A stretch of DNA of 64,000 nucleotides from Silene conica. Lineage: Eukaryota > Streptophyta > Magnoliopsida > Caryophyllales > Caryophyllaceae. Of the stretch, positions 1 to 9,676 are shown piece by piece (the first letter of the stretch is position 1; each line of letters opens with the position of its first letter). A model generated the notes under the pieces. It did no database searches and was not told the DNA's origin. It saw only the letters and a list, made by a program, of their open reading frames with translations. The translations under genes were made by a program, and so were the position numbers. Location of the stretch: the NCBI GenBank assembly GCA_029255685.2, contig CM055318.2:4717001-4781000 (forward strand), in the 5' to 3' direction.

Positions 1-3000
1 TCGAGAGTCGGAGATGGGGTAGATAATACCTGCATCTAAGAGTTTTTGAATTTCCTTTCGAACAACGTCCTGCATAGGAGGGTTGAGACGACGTTGACCC
101 TGTGCGCTGGGTTTATGACCTTCCTCTAAGTGAATACGGTGCATGCAAAAGTCAGGACTAATACCTCGTAAATCATCAATGCTATATCCAATGGCTTTTT
201 CATGTTTCCGTAAAATAACCAACAAAGCAGAAAGTTGGCTCGCATTAAGATTAGCATTGATAATTACAGGTTTTAACTCTTTATCATCAAGAAACACGTA
301 CTTAAGATGAGAGGGAAGGGGTTTAAGTTCAGGTTTCTTTACCTCGGTAACCTTAGGGGGGTTACCTAAGCTATAGACCGTTTGCTCTTTACGTTCCTTT
401 CCCGTCAAAAGTTTTTCCATAGCAACTACTTCGGGGTATTCGGAAAGTGTTTCTGCATCATTCTCATCGGACATCAAGACGATCTCCAAGGGGTCCCTGT
501 TCAAAGAAAGAGCAAGGGTTTCATCAATAGTTACGTCCACAATATCAATACGATGACAACTTTCATCTACCATGGGATGTTTTAAGGTAGTTTTGAGATT
601 GAAAGTGATAGTATCATCTCCGACAGCCAAAGTAAGGCTCCCATTTTTAACATCAATGACCGCCCCTGCGGTGTGTAAGAATGGTCTGCCTAGGATAATA
701 GGGGTGTGAGTGTCTTCGGCCATGTCTAGTACCACAAAATCAACAGGGATGAAGAATTTTCCCACTTTTACAGGTACGTCTTCCAAGACACCAAGGGGGT
801 GTTTTACGGATCTGTCGGCCATTTGTAGAGTCATATTAGTGATGCTTAGATGACCCATATTTAATTTCTTGCATATAGAGTAGGGCATGACACTAACGCT
901 AGCTCCTAAATCACAAAGAGCTCTATTAATAAACAAAGGACCAATAGTGCAAGGGATAGAGAAACTCCCTGGATCCTTAAGCTTAGGTGGTGAACGGGAT
1001 TGTAAAACAGCGCTGCATTCCTCAGTGAATGCTACCGTCTCCACCTCATTGAAGGATCTCTTCCTTGTCAATATGTCCTTCATAAACTTTGCATAAGCTG
1101 GCACCTGAGTAATCAATTCGGTGAAAGGAACGCTTACTTGAAGATTTTTCACAACTTCCATGAACCTCCCGAACTGTTGATCAAGTTTTGATTTCTGTTG
1201 TCGGGTTGGGAATGGTAGAATGATCTTTATTGGTTCAGCTTCCTTTGCATCTTTAGAGACCTTTGGGGGGCTCGGGCTTGGAATAGTAGTATCCGGTACC
1301 TGTGTATTAAGCAAAGTAGAAGAATTAGAAGTATGCGGACAAGGCACTCGATCGAGTGGGGAAGGCACTCGATCGAGTTGGACTGGCACTCGATCGAGTG
1401 GGACCGGCACTCGATCGAGTGCTTCAGGGGCTCGATCGAGTGCTTTAGCTCGTAATGCTTCTTTTCGTTTTTCTTTTTCGTTATTCTCATGTATAAAATC
1501 TTTCTCTAACTCCTTTGCTTCTTCTTCATCATCGCTGAAAGAGAGATGCCCTAAACCCTTACGAGAAACATAAGGCACTTCGCTATCATCTTTGGGCATC
1601 TCCGGCTCTTTATAAGAAGTATCACTCCTCAAGTGGATGGCATGTGCTTGTTCATGAGCTTGTTGTCCTTGGGGAGGGAGATTTCCAGGTTGCCTATTAG
1701 TATTTTGGCCTGCTAGTTGGGCAACTTGAGTATCTAATATTTTATTGTGGGCTAGTATCTGAGTAATCTGCGCCTTTTGCTCCATTTGAGCTTTAAGGCT
1801 TTGCTGCAACATAGCTTTAATCTCTGACATATCATTATTGGCAGTGGGTGGTGGAGGAGGTGGTACCAAAGGTTGAAACTGCTGTTGGCGCTGATTGTTA
1901 AAATGAGGACCTCCTTGATTTTGTCTATAGTTTCCTTGTTGGCCGCGGTTCTGAGGAATCACATAATTTGAATTTGGTTGTTGCTGAGGTGGGGTAGGAT
2001 TTTGAACATTCTGGCTTGACCATTGAAGAAAGGGATGTTCCCTTGTCCTCTCATTATAAGTGTTGGAAAAGGGATTAGCTTGCTTGTAGGATTGGAAAGC
2101 GAGTACTTGTTCCATAGGACTTATGCATTCTTCAGCAATATGACCGTCTACACCACATCTCCCGCAGAAAAGTACTTCCCCTTGTTGAACCATATTAACC
2201 GCTTGGTGTTGGCCACCCAAAGCTTGTGTTGTTTGCATTTGTGCAATCTTAGCATTCAGGGCTTCTAACTGGGCTGCGACGACACTATCTGTACCACTTC
2301 CCCTTGCAGAGCCTCTTGGATTTCCATATTCGGCAGTATGAGTAGCCATATCATCAATCAATTTGTAAGCTGTATCATCAGTGGTGTTATTCTGAAATCT
2401 TCCGTTAGCAGAAGAATCCAAAAGAGCTCTATGATCATCGAATAACCCGTTGTAAAACTGGTTACAAAGAAACCACTTCTCAAACCCATGATGAGGGACT
2501 GCACGAACTAATCTTTTGAAACGTACCCATGCCTCATTGAAATCTTCAGTACCTCCTTGTTTAAAGTTAGTAATCTGATTCCGGAGATTGTTTGTCTTTT
2601 GTGGAGGAAAATATTTCTTGTAGAATGCAAGAGCAAGGGAATTCCAATCAGTAATGGCGTGAGCAGTTAAATCCAACTCGCGCAGCCATTCTCTAGCATC
2701 ATCCTGGAGAGAAAAAGGAAAAAGTCGGTATTTGACTTGATCATAAGTTACTCCTGTCTGCAGAGGGATGGAACTGCAATAAGTGACAAACTTATCCATA
2801 TGCTTAGCAGGATCTTCCCCAGCTCGACCTCCAAACATATTCCGTTCTACCAACGCGAGATAAGATGGCTTGATATCAAAAGGCTTTTCTGCAGCATCGG
2901 TAGGAGGAGGAATAAATCCTTTTGGAATAGAAGCCAAAGTAAGCTCGTTGTGGCTTGCCAAGGTGGGTGTAGCCATCTTTGGTGTAGCTACAAAGGGTTC

Positions 3001-3180
3001 AGAAACGGTATCGTCCTCGTCAGAGGATGAGTTTTCTGAAGTAATGAAAGGCTCAACCTCGTCAAGTGTACTCAAGCCTTCTACTTGACCTACTTCTCTA
3101 TTAAAATTCCTTCTGTAGCGAAAAGTCTTCTCTGGTTCAGGATCAAAAGCAGTAATCTTGGACCGAGTTGACCTGGGCAT
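1..3180 (-). CDS. Element A gag-protease-RT polyprotein, open at window edge
   Basis: An uninterrupted frame of 1,060 codons starts at the ATG ending at 3180 and is still open at base 1. In order: an acidic N-terminus; a retrotransposon gag (capsid) domain at about residues 100-260; one zinc knuckle (CGRCG...H....C) near residue 340; a Gln/Pro/Asn-rich linker; a block of LDRVP-type heptads near residues 580-612 encoded by a 21-bp tandem repeat; an aspartic protease with the Athila-type CDLGASVSVMP active site near residue 765; and the start of RT (DAGIIYPISDS) at the edge. It would supply virus-like particle, protease and replication functions. I read the codons through most of its length and saw no stop. 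Integrase is outside the window. Confidence 0.88.
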   Translation of the reverse strand, partial: MPRSTRSKITAFDPEPEKTFRYRRNFNREVGQVEGLSTLDEVEPFITSENSSSDEDDTVSEPFVATPKMATPTLASHNELTLASIPKGFIPPPTDAAEKPFDIKPSYLALVERNMFGGRAGEDPAKHMDKFVTYCSSIPLQTGVTYDQVKYRLFPFSLQDDAREWLRELDLTAHAITDWNSLALAFYKKYFPPQKTNNLRNQITNFKQGGTEDFNEAWVRFKRLVRAVPHHGFEKWFLCNQFYNGLFDDHRALLDSSANGRFQNNTTDDTAYKLIDDMATHTAEYGNPRGSARGSGTDSVVAAQLEALNAKIAQMQTTQALGGQHQAVNMVQQGEVLFCGRCGVDGHIAEECISPMEQVLAFQSYKQANPFSNTYNERTREHPFLQWSSQNVQNPTPPQQQPNSNYVIPQNRGQQGNYRQNQGGPHFNNQRQQQFQPLVPPPPPPTANNDMSEIKAMLQQSLKAQMEQKAQITQILAHNKILDTQVAQLAGQNTNRQPGNLPPQGQQAHEQAHAIHLRSDTSYKEPEMPKDDSEVPYVSRKGLGHLSFSDDEEEAKELEKDFIHENNEKEKRKEALRAKALDRAPEALDRVPVPLDRVPVQLDRVPSPLDRVPCPHTSNSSTLLNTQVPDTTIPSPSPPKVSKDAKEAEPIKIILPFPTRQQKSKLDQQFGRFMEVVKNLQVSVPFTELITQVPAYAKFMKDILTRKRSFNEVETVAFTEECSAVLQSRSPPKLKDPGSFSIPCTIGPLFINRALCDLGASVSVMPYSICKKLNMGHLSITNMTLQMADRSVKHPLGVLEDVPVKVGKFFIPVDFVVLDMAEDTHTPIILGRPFLHTAGAVIDVKNGSLTLAVGDDTITFNLKTTLKHPMVDESCHRIDIVDVTIDETLALSLNRDPLEIVLMSDENDAETLSEYPEVVAMEKLLTGKERKEQTVYSLGNPPKVTEVKKPELKPLPSHLKYVFLDDKELKPVIINANLNASQLSALLVILRKHEKAIGYSIDDLRGISPDFCMHRIHLEEGHKPSAQGQRRLNPPMQDVVRKEIQKLLDAGIIYPISDSR
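1343..1447 (-). repeat. Five-unit 21-bp tandem repeat with ACTCGATCGAGT palindromes inside gag
   Basis: Five consecutive 21-bp units each hold the 12-bp palindrome ACTCGATCGAGT (one unit degenerate at its edge), separated by 9 bp. They are in frame with gag and read as LDRVP-like heptads. The same palindrome with the same 12+9 spacing recurs in the element's non-coding LTR, so the DNA or RNA sequence rather than the peptide seems to be the conserved property. Confidence 0.93.
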
Positions 3181-3282
3181 ACAAGGAACTAAAAAAGAAA
3201 AGGGTGAGAGCCGTCACAAGGAACTTTCGTTCCTTGAGACAAAAGACAAATTAAACAAATAACAAACAAATAAATTGTTGCC

Positions 3283-3300
3283 TCCCCGGCAACGGCGCCA
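3283..3300 (-). other. Element A primer-binding site (tRNA-Asp)
   Basis: The minus strand reads TGGCGCCGTTGCCGGGGA, the complement of the 3' end of plant tRNA-Asp(GTC), four bases inside the LTR boundary. Confidence 0.92.
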
Positions 3301-3304
3301 AATT

Positions 3305-4574
3305 TGATAGGGGTAAAGTCGTCACCCTAAATCAAAGTAATCCTTAGGATACTACTAACTAATAGCTAGCGGTAAGAAAGGTATCGAATCCACAGGGAGG
3401 CGGTAATGAATTGTTTGATAAAGTAAATAAGTCTTAAAGTAACAAGTGAGTTGTTTTGGTTGTTTTTGTTTTCTAATGAACTAATTGCAAAATAAGTAAA
3501 TAAAGATGTAAACAAGTATTAGGAAAGATCTAGGGATCAAGTTCACATAGGTAATTATCCAGGGGAATGAGATTTAACTAATTTAATTGGGCAAAATTAT
3601 TATTTAAGATCATATGTCCGGTCGGTATTCATATAATCTTTAGATCTAAACCTAACATGCGGTCGCTATAATTAGGTCAGCCTATTCAATTGTTGTGGCC
3701 TATCTTAGTCTTAGTCTACGGTCGGATCTAAGACTAATTTGCGAGACTAATTAACTAATCCTGGCCAGTAATTAATTAATCAGGTTTAAAACAACAATAG
3801 AACAATAATAATAAGCAGTTTAACAATTAAACATCATTAAAGTTTGATTCCCCCTTCTAATCACCTAGATCCCTTTTCACCCTAGACAAATAAATTAGCT
3901 ACGCATGGCTTGGGATCTAAATACAACAATATTGATTGAAAACATAATTAATAAAGCAATAAACTAAGAACAAGAATAATTGAAGAACAATAAAGTAGAG
4001 ATTATGATTAAATACCGTAAATAGGAGAACAAGATCCGAAGGCAATTGCTAAATAATAATCTAGAGAGCTACTAGTAATAATTAGGGTTTTTAGAGTAAT
4101 AAAAGTGTATCTAACAATAGGTTATGAAGTCTCTACTTATAACAAACTACTAAACAAAATATGGAAAAACTTGCTAAAAACTATTTAAACGATTTATGGA
4201 ACACTTGCTAAAACTCATGAAAATCCGGACAGAAGAAGCACTCGACCGAGTGTCCAGTGCACTCGATCGAGTGTTGGTGGCACTCGATCGAGTGCTCCAC
4301 TTTGTCAGCACAATTCTTCGTTTCTCTACTTCTTTTTGGCAATCTCCCTTGATTCTTGCTTATCTTCCTATATATCTTTGCCTTGCCGACTCCGTGATAC
4401 TCGTATGATCCTCCATAAATCACCGGAATGCATCCATCTACATTAGAAACAACAAAACGCGGGAGTATCGGCATTTATGACAAAAAACGGCATATACGAC
4501 ATGGATTAGTGCACAAAACCGTAACAAAAGTATATAAGGGAAGGCATAAAGATGTATATAATTATGACTCATCA
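3305..4574 (-). repeat. Element A 5' LTR (1,270 bp)
   Basis: Bounded by TGAT...ATCA ends: one end lies against the primer-binding site and the other against LINE coding sequence. AT-rich and non-coding. It contains three 12-bp palindromes (4240-4251 ACTCGACCGAGT, 4261-4272 and 4282-4293 ACTCGATCGAGT) with 9-bp spacers, the same motif and 21-bp period as in gag. The second LTR is outside the window, so age cannot be judged. Confidence 0.9.
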
Positions 4575-6410
4575 GTAGCCATCATTTCTTTATGGAACTT
4601 CCCATAGCCACTCTTAACCGTGTAGATTCCATGGTTGTTGTACGGCCAGTAAACCATATCATGATCCTCGAAATTACATGTTGGCATTGCCAGAATTCGA
4701 TTAGCCCAAGGATGATCAAATAGAAAGCGGATAAGGGGCTCATTCCACCGGCCTTGATCATTGATGAGCTGTCTGATCTGATATAAGCCACAGTTGACAA
4801 ATTCGATTCTGAGTAGAATCGGATTAGGTTCCGGGAAATCTCCATTAATCCATTTAGTTGACCAGACATTAAGGGAGGAATTGAGACCTGGTTTCCATCC
4901 TAGTCTAGGTCTGATTGCCTCAATTCCTTCCAGAATACTTCTTGCGCCCCAAGAAAGATTTTGACCCTTGTGAGGGATGCTATCTGCATGCACAAGATTG
5001 CTTCCATAGAATTTCATTCTAAAGGAACGACCAAACAGGGAATTTTCACCCGAAAGGATTCTCCAGCCATTCTTAGCCAGAAGGGCTCTATTGAGGCATC
5101 CCACGTCTCTGACACCGAGTCCACCTTCACTTTTCACCAATCCTAAGAACTGATTGCTACACCAATGGATTTTCTGACTCATCTTACATCCAGCCCACCA
5201 AAATTGTGACAAAAGAGAATTCATCTTTTTTGCCACACTTACCGGAATTTTGAAAACCGATAGAAAATAATTGGAGAGATTTGAAAGGACAGATGATATA
5301 AGAGACAGTTTACCCGCTGGTGAGAGAAAAATGCCATTCCATGATGAAATCCGCTTTAAAATATATTCTGTAACAGATTGGAAAATGCCCCTTTTTGCCT
5401 GTTGAAATTCCATAGGTAGACCCAAATATTTCCCGAACCCAGTTGAATTCCGAACGCGAAGGACTCGAAGAGTGTCTTGAACCGAGCTCAGGGTACTGTT
5501 AGGGCTAAAGATAATTCCAGATTTAGCTTCATTAAGCTGTTGCCCCGAGGCCAAACAATAGCTGTTTAGACAGCTCATTAAACACCTGGCCGCACCCGGT
5601 CTGTTTTCAAAAAAGAACACAGAATCATCTGCAAAGAGGAGACTCGAGATGGGATCCGCCCCCCTGCACATACAAATCCCTTTCAGGTCCCCCTCCTGTT
5701 GGTATGTCTGAAGCATACTAGTCAAGGCTTCCGAACAAAGGATGAATAAGAACGGAGAAAGAGGGTCACCCTGTCTTAGTCCACATTTAGGAACGAAACG
5801 TTCCTTAGGTACCCCATTGATCAGAATTTCATATGAAACCGATATGACACATTCCATAATGAGAGATCGGAATTTCTCAGGAAAACCTAACTTAATCAGA
5901 ACGGATTCCAAAAAATCCCACCGAATCCTATCATAAGCTTTACTCATATCAGCCTTGAAAACACAGAGGCCATACCGACCCGACCGATGATGATTGACTT
6001 TGTGAATAAGTTCGTGAGCAAGCAGAATATTGTCACTGATGTTTCGGCCCTTGATGAATGCTCCCTGTGTTTCACTAACGAGGTTTCCCATGATCTTCCC
6101 CATCCGATTGGCAATGCATTTAGTTGTAATCCTTATAATGACATTACATAGACTAATCGGACGGTAGTCCGAAGTAGTCTCTGGGTTTTCCACCTTCGGG
6201 ATGAGAGTAATAAAGGTTTTATTCAGCTCCTTGAGTACTCTCCCCGAGTTAAGAATAGAAAGGACGGCAGTCGTCACATCTTTTTTAATAAGGCCCCAAA
6301 ATTTATGAAAGAAAATGGCCGGGATACCATCCGGACCAGGGGATTTATAGGGACCCATTTGAAAGACAGCTTTTCTAACCTCTTTAGCAGTGAAGGGTCG
6401 TGAGAGTCTA
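4575..6410 (-). pseudogene. LINE (L1-type) ORF2, reverse transcriptase half
   Basis: Minus-strand frame with the blocks of a plant L1-type reverse transcriptase: a KSPGPDG motif, the LIPK...DYRPISL block, a GAFIKGRNISDN block, FKADMSKAYDR, GLRQGDPLSPFLF and the catalytic FADD, followed by the thumb and zf-RVT-type region up to KSGYGKF. There are no stops. Element B's LTR cuts it at 6410, and element A's LTR cuts it at 4575, before the RNase H region expected next. The apparent N-terminal 20 residues and the last few residues before the stop are antisense LTR sequence, not LINE. The frame resumes exactly at 32492 when the 5-bp target duplication is counted once, so the two halves were one gene. 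Confidence 0.9.
6406..6410. repeat. Element B target-site duplication, left copy
   Basis: GTCTA directly left of the LTR start TGATACG; the identical 5 bp follow the right LTR at 32488-32492. It fixes both borders of element B. Confidence 0.93.
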
Positions 6411-7977
6411 TGATACGTGTCTATTTTATGATGTTTTACATCTATTTTTACACGTATTTGGTCGCTCATTTACTATGTTTTAGCCTTTATTTCCCACAAA
6501 TTGTGTACTTTCGTATTTTTATGCACTTTTGCAGATTTATGCGGAAAAGAGACGATTTAGCACCAAATTCGTATCCTCAAGTCTTTAGCTTAAATTAAGG
6601 AATAAATGGAAAGTCAACTGGAGTCAAAATCAAGTACCAAGAGTCAAAACAGAAGAAATCCGAAGATTTCCGTACAGAAGCGGTCGACCGACCAGCTAAA
6701 CGGGTCGGCCGACCAGGCCCGATTTTCATAAGTCCGATTTTCATGAAATGGCCGGAAATAAGAGAAGCCCAGCAAGAAGTGGTCGACCGACCATCTATAC
6801 GGGTCGGCCGACCAGAACGAAGCCCATACGATTTCTTTTTCGGAAATAAACTAGAATTAGAGTCTTTAGGAAACTCTAATCTCTTACCCTATATAAGCTA
6901 ATCTTGTAGCTAGGGTTTAGATATCTTAGATCAGATCTTTCATCTATCAAATCTTTTAGTATCAAGTCTTTATCATATTCAGTTTTATTCAAGCTTTAGT
7001 TTTGTAATCTTTCAATAGTTCCCAAGTATTCAATAAAGTTAATTCCGTTCTGCCTTAATTCCAATTGTGGTAATTCTTCTTTGATCCAGTTTCATTATTT
7101 TTCTTATTGCTTTTATTACAATTGTTAAGTTAGAATCCCAAGCTTTATTTGAATCTTGCATGCTTAGATTATTTACTATGTTCTCTATGCTTATTCCCAA
7201 TTTTATATTCGTCTTAACAGTTATGAGTAACTAATTTTCATATGTTAGGATGTAGGGAATAATATGCATAGGTAAATAAAATCCGAAAACCCGACCTGTA
7301 GCAGGACCACGGTCGGCCGACTGGAATAGTCGGTCGGTCGACCGAGGCCGTGGTCGGCCGACTGGAGTAGCCGGTCGGTCGACCACTCGCGTCTGTTTTC
7401 TTATTTCGTCTTTTCTTGTTAATTATAATATCCTGCAATGAGACCAATAGGAGACTTGCAGGATGTTAGTAATGACCTACCCAAGATTGAAAGATACGGG
7501 AAGGGCATTGGTTTACACCTTAAGACGGATAGGTTACTCAAGGCTGAAAGGTATGTGACCTGGGATTTAGGAATCACCCTTATTGTTGACACCCAATAAT
7601 TGTGAGACCTAGGAACTAATAGCATAGGCCGAAAGGAGCTATTAGGTAGCATAGACCTAAAAAGATATGTTACACCCCCTTACGCGACTGCAATACATGT
7701 TGACCTTAAGATTTATTTTACCTTAGCTATTTATTACCCAAACATCCTAGCATCCTCTTTTATTATATTTTATTCTCATCTTTTAATTCTTGTTTTATTT
7801 TAATCTTTGCCTTAGATATAATAATCAACCAATCATCCCCAAAATTGTTACCTTAAACATTAACATTAAAACAATAAACATTCCCCACCTCTTTGTGGTT
7901 CGACCCTGACTTTCACTATCTATTGTTAAGGTTAGGAATTATAAATTTATCTTTGGTACCCTCAACGACGGGCATCA
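6411..7977 (+). repeat. Element B 5' LTR
   Basis: TGATACG...GGGCATCA, 1,567 bp. Four bipartite palindromes sit at 6682-6714, 6781-6813, 7311-7343 and 7352-7384. A candidate TATA-like stretch (CTATATAAG) occurs near 6892. No coding sequence. Confidence 0.93.
6682..7384. repeat. Bipartite palindromes (12-9-12 bp) in the element B 5' LTR
   Basis: Each 33-bp unit is two 12-bp near-palindromes of the GGTCGRCCGACC / GGTCGGTCGACC type separated by exactly 9 bp. Units at 6682, 6781, 7311 and 7352; the same units recur in the right LTR and at 9289-9321, 9360-9392 and 20034-20066 in the internal region. The 9-bp spacers are not conserved. The two arms can also pair with each other. Confidence 0.9.
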
Positions 7978-7982
7978 AATTT

Positions 7983-8000
7983 TGGCGCCGTTGCCGGGGA
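7983..8000 (+). other. Element B primer-binding site (tRNA-Asp)
   Basis: TGGCGCCGTTGCCGGGGA, complementary to the tRNA-Asp 3' end, five bases after the LTR terminus. Identical to the sites of elements A and C. Confidence 0.93.
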
Positions 8001-8017
8001 GGTGACGCCAGTGTTTA

Positions 8018-9069
8018 TTGTTTTTTGTTTATGTTTTCCCTTTTTCTTTCGCTGTCATGACCATCGCCCCTTTCCCACAACTCGAGCATGAACCTTTGTA
8101 TTTCTATTGTGATAGATTAATCTCCTTCCTTTCTCAATTTGGCTATCCTATTAGTATTGGGGAGGTTTGTCGTATCTTATATGATGGAGTTACTGTTAAG
8201 ACCTTGATCGAGATTGAGAGAAATTGCGAATGGGAATTTTTAGACCTACCCTGTGAGAAGCAATGGGAGCTTCTCAAACACCTAATGCGAGCCGGTGCAG
8301 ATACGGAGGGGTATGAGGGCATTGATATTAGTAACCCAGATATTCCTGTTGAGTGTGATCCTATCACACCCATTACTGAAGAGTCACTCATTCTTAAGGA
8401 TGAGAATGATAGGTTATTTGATTCCCTCTGCCTCCCCGTTGATGATACTGACTCGGATTTAGATACAGATGATGAGTTAGAAATTTACCCCTTGACTGAC
8501 CAACCTATTTCTGTAGGTGTTAGTGATGAACATATTCCTAACATGTTTAAACCCTCGGTTGATGAACCTTGTGTTTTGCAGGATTCTTCTATTGACAACT
8601 CTGATGTTTTTAATAATATTAGTGAATGTTATGTACAAGGATCCTTTACAAGGATCCTTCGGAGGCTTTGATGTGTTTTGAGGCATGTGCAGGTGAATCT
8701 CTTGCTCAGGAGGCTGATTTGGATGCTCCAGATATTGCAGCACTAGTGACAGAGTCTATAGGCAGTAGGAAGAGAGATGTTCTCGATCGAGTAGTACCAC
8801 TTACTCGATCAAATGCTGTAGAGAACAAGGTCACTCAAGCAAGTGATCATTTGGCTGAAGAAAAGAGCCCTAAGAAGAAGAAACCAAGGAAGGTGTCGCC
8901 CCACGACTTGGGAGTCGACAACTCCAGAAGATGGATGGCTAGAGCTGTGGATGATGACCCACCCATCTACATGGTGGAGAGAAACTCATCTACCCAAATC
9001 ACCATAGCTGAAGGAGTAGCCTATAGTCAAAGCCCTTGGTCAAAGAAACGCCGAATCCTTCGCGGATGA
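8018..9069 (+). pseudogene. Element B internal ORF, frameshifted, unrecognised
   Basis: The only coding-like sequence of element B. Part one (8018-8671) encodes an acidic 217-residue protein with many Asp/Glu after residue 100; a second in-frame ATG at 8057 is an alternative start. Part two continues in another frame to a stop at 9069 and contains a basic stretch (SPKKKKPRK) and a Trp-rich tail. The switch coincides with a perfect 13-bp tandem duplication (TACAAGGATCCTT twice, about 8634-8659) just before the first stop, which accounts for the shift. I see no gag zinc knuckle, protease or RT motif. A CTCGATCGAG palindrome and a degenerate partner occur at 8781-8814. Function unknown; perhaps a remnant of a gag-like or accessory protein. 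Confidence 0.6.
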
Positions 9070-9612
9070 CTTCTTCTTTTTGCTCGTTTTTGTTTTTCTT
9101 ATGACAATTTTTTTTTGTTTTGCTAAGACGTTCTAGCTTACTTTCTTTAAGTTTTTAGGACAACTTTTTTTGTGTTTGCGTAGTTAAGACTTTAAGACTT
9201 GTTTCTGGGATCTTGCGCATTTGTTGGGCGCATATTTATTGCTTTTTCAGGTTTCGACGAAGAACCGACGACCACTGTACAGCAGAGGGGTCGGCCGACC
9301 AGCATTACCAGTAGACCGACCTGAGCTCTACAAATTTGGAATTTCTTAATATACAGGAAGGTCGGTCGACCTATTACATCGGTCGGTCGACCGCCCAGCT
9401 GTTACGTTTTTCTCGTTTCTTTTTCAGGGATCGTGTAAGTCATCTTGGGTACTTGAGTGGCACTGCCTGCCACCAAAACCTCCCAGCTTACGCTGGTTTG
9501 GGGAGGTTTTTCTCATGCGCTTCATAATCCAGTGAGTTCTTTCCAGTTTTTCCTTAGTTTTTATTTCTTTGCATCTTTCCTTTAATTTTCTGAAACCTTT
9601 ACTTAGGCTAAT

Positions 9613-9650
9613 GCACAATGGGGACATTGTGCGGGTTGGTTTGGGGAATG
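9613..9650 (+). other. Internal hairpin plus polypurine-like tract of element B
   Basis: GCACAATG-GGGA-CATTGTGC (perfect 8-bp stem) followed at once by GGGTTGGTTTGGGGAATGG, almost the same tract as the true 3' polypurine tract at 20701-20718. It resembles a central polypurine tract. Confidence 0.6.
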
Positions 9651-9671
9651 GTTTCGTGTTACATACATTGC

Positions 9672-9676
9672 ATTTT
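9672..9676. repeat. Element D target-site duplication
   Basis: ATTTT here and at 19290-19294, directly outside the TGTAA...TTACA LTR ends. Confidence 0.9.

Larger units (their letters stand above)
1..4574 (-). mobile_element. Element A: Athila-like Ty3/gypsy LTR retrotransposon, partial (5' LTR to start of RT)
   Basis: Read on the minus strand, the order is 5' LTR (4574 to 3305), a primer-binding site complementary to tRNA-Asp (3300-3283), then gag, protease and the first residues of reverse transcriptase, running off the left edge. The LTR has TG...CA ends and butts directly against LINE coding sequence at 4575, so A inserted into the LINE. The base pairs next to the joint are GTAGC (4575-4579); the partner target duplication and the 3' LTR must lie left of the window. 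The tRNA-Asp primer and the gag-protease style are typical of the Athila lineage. The long open frame suggests a young or recently active copy. Confidence 0.9.
9070..9676 (+). other. Element B non-coding internal region, left part
   Basis: T-rich non-coding sequence after the ORF. It holds two bipartite palindromes (9289-9321 and 9360-9392), a CCAAAACCTCCCAGC / GCTGGTTTGGGGAGG inverted repeat (about 9472-9508), and a hairpin plus purine tract (9613-9650) that copies the layout of the real 3' end. Element D enters at 9677. Confidence 0.7.

Noticed and set aside
1227..1490. A protein with HSIEC repeats on the minus strand
   Set aside because: It is the wrong frame of the 21-bp repeat; the continuous gag frame reads LDRVP instead.
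6411..6469. An N-terminal extension of the LINE reverse transcriptase
   Set aside because: These 20 residues are antisense LTR sequence of element B; the same bases occur in the other LTR at 20719-20777.
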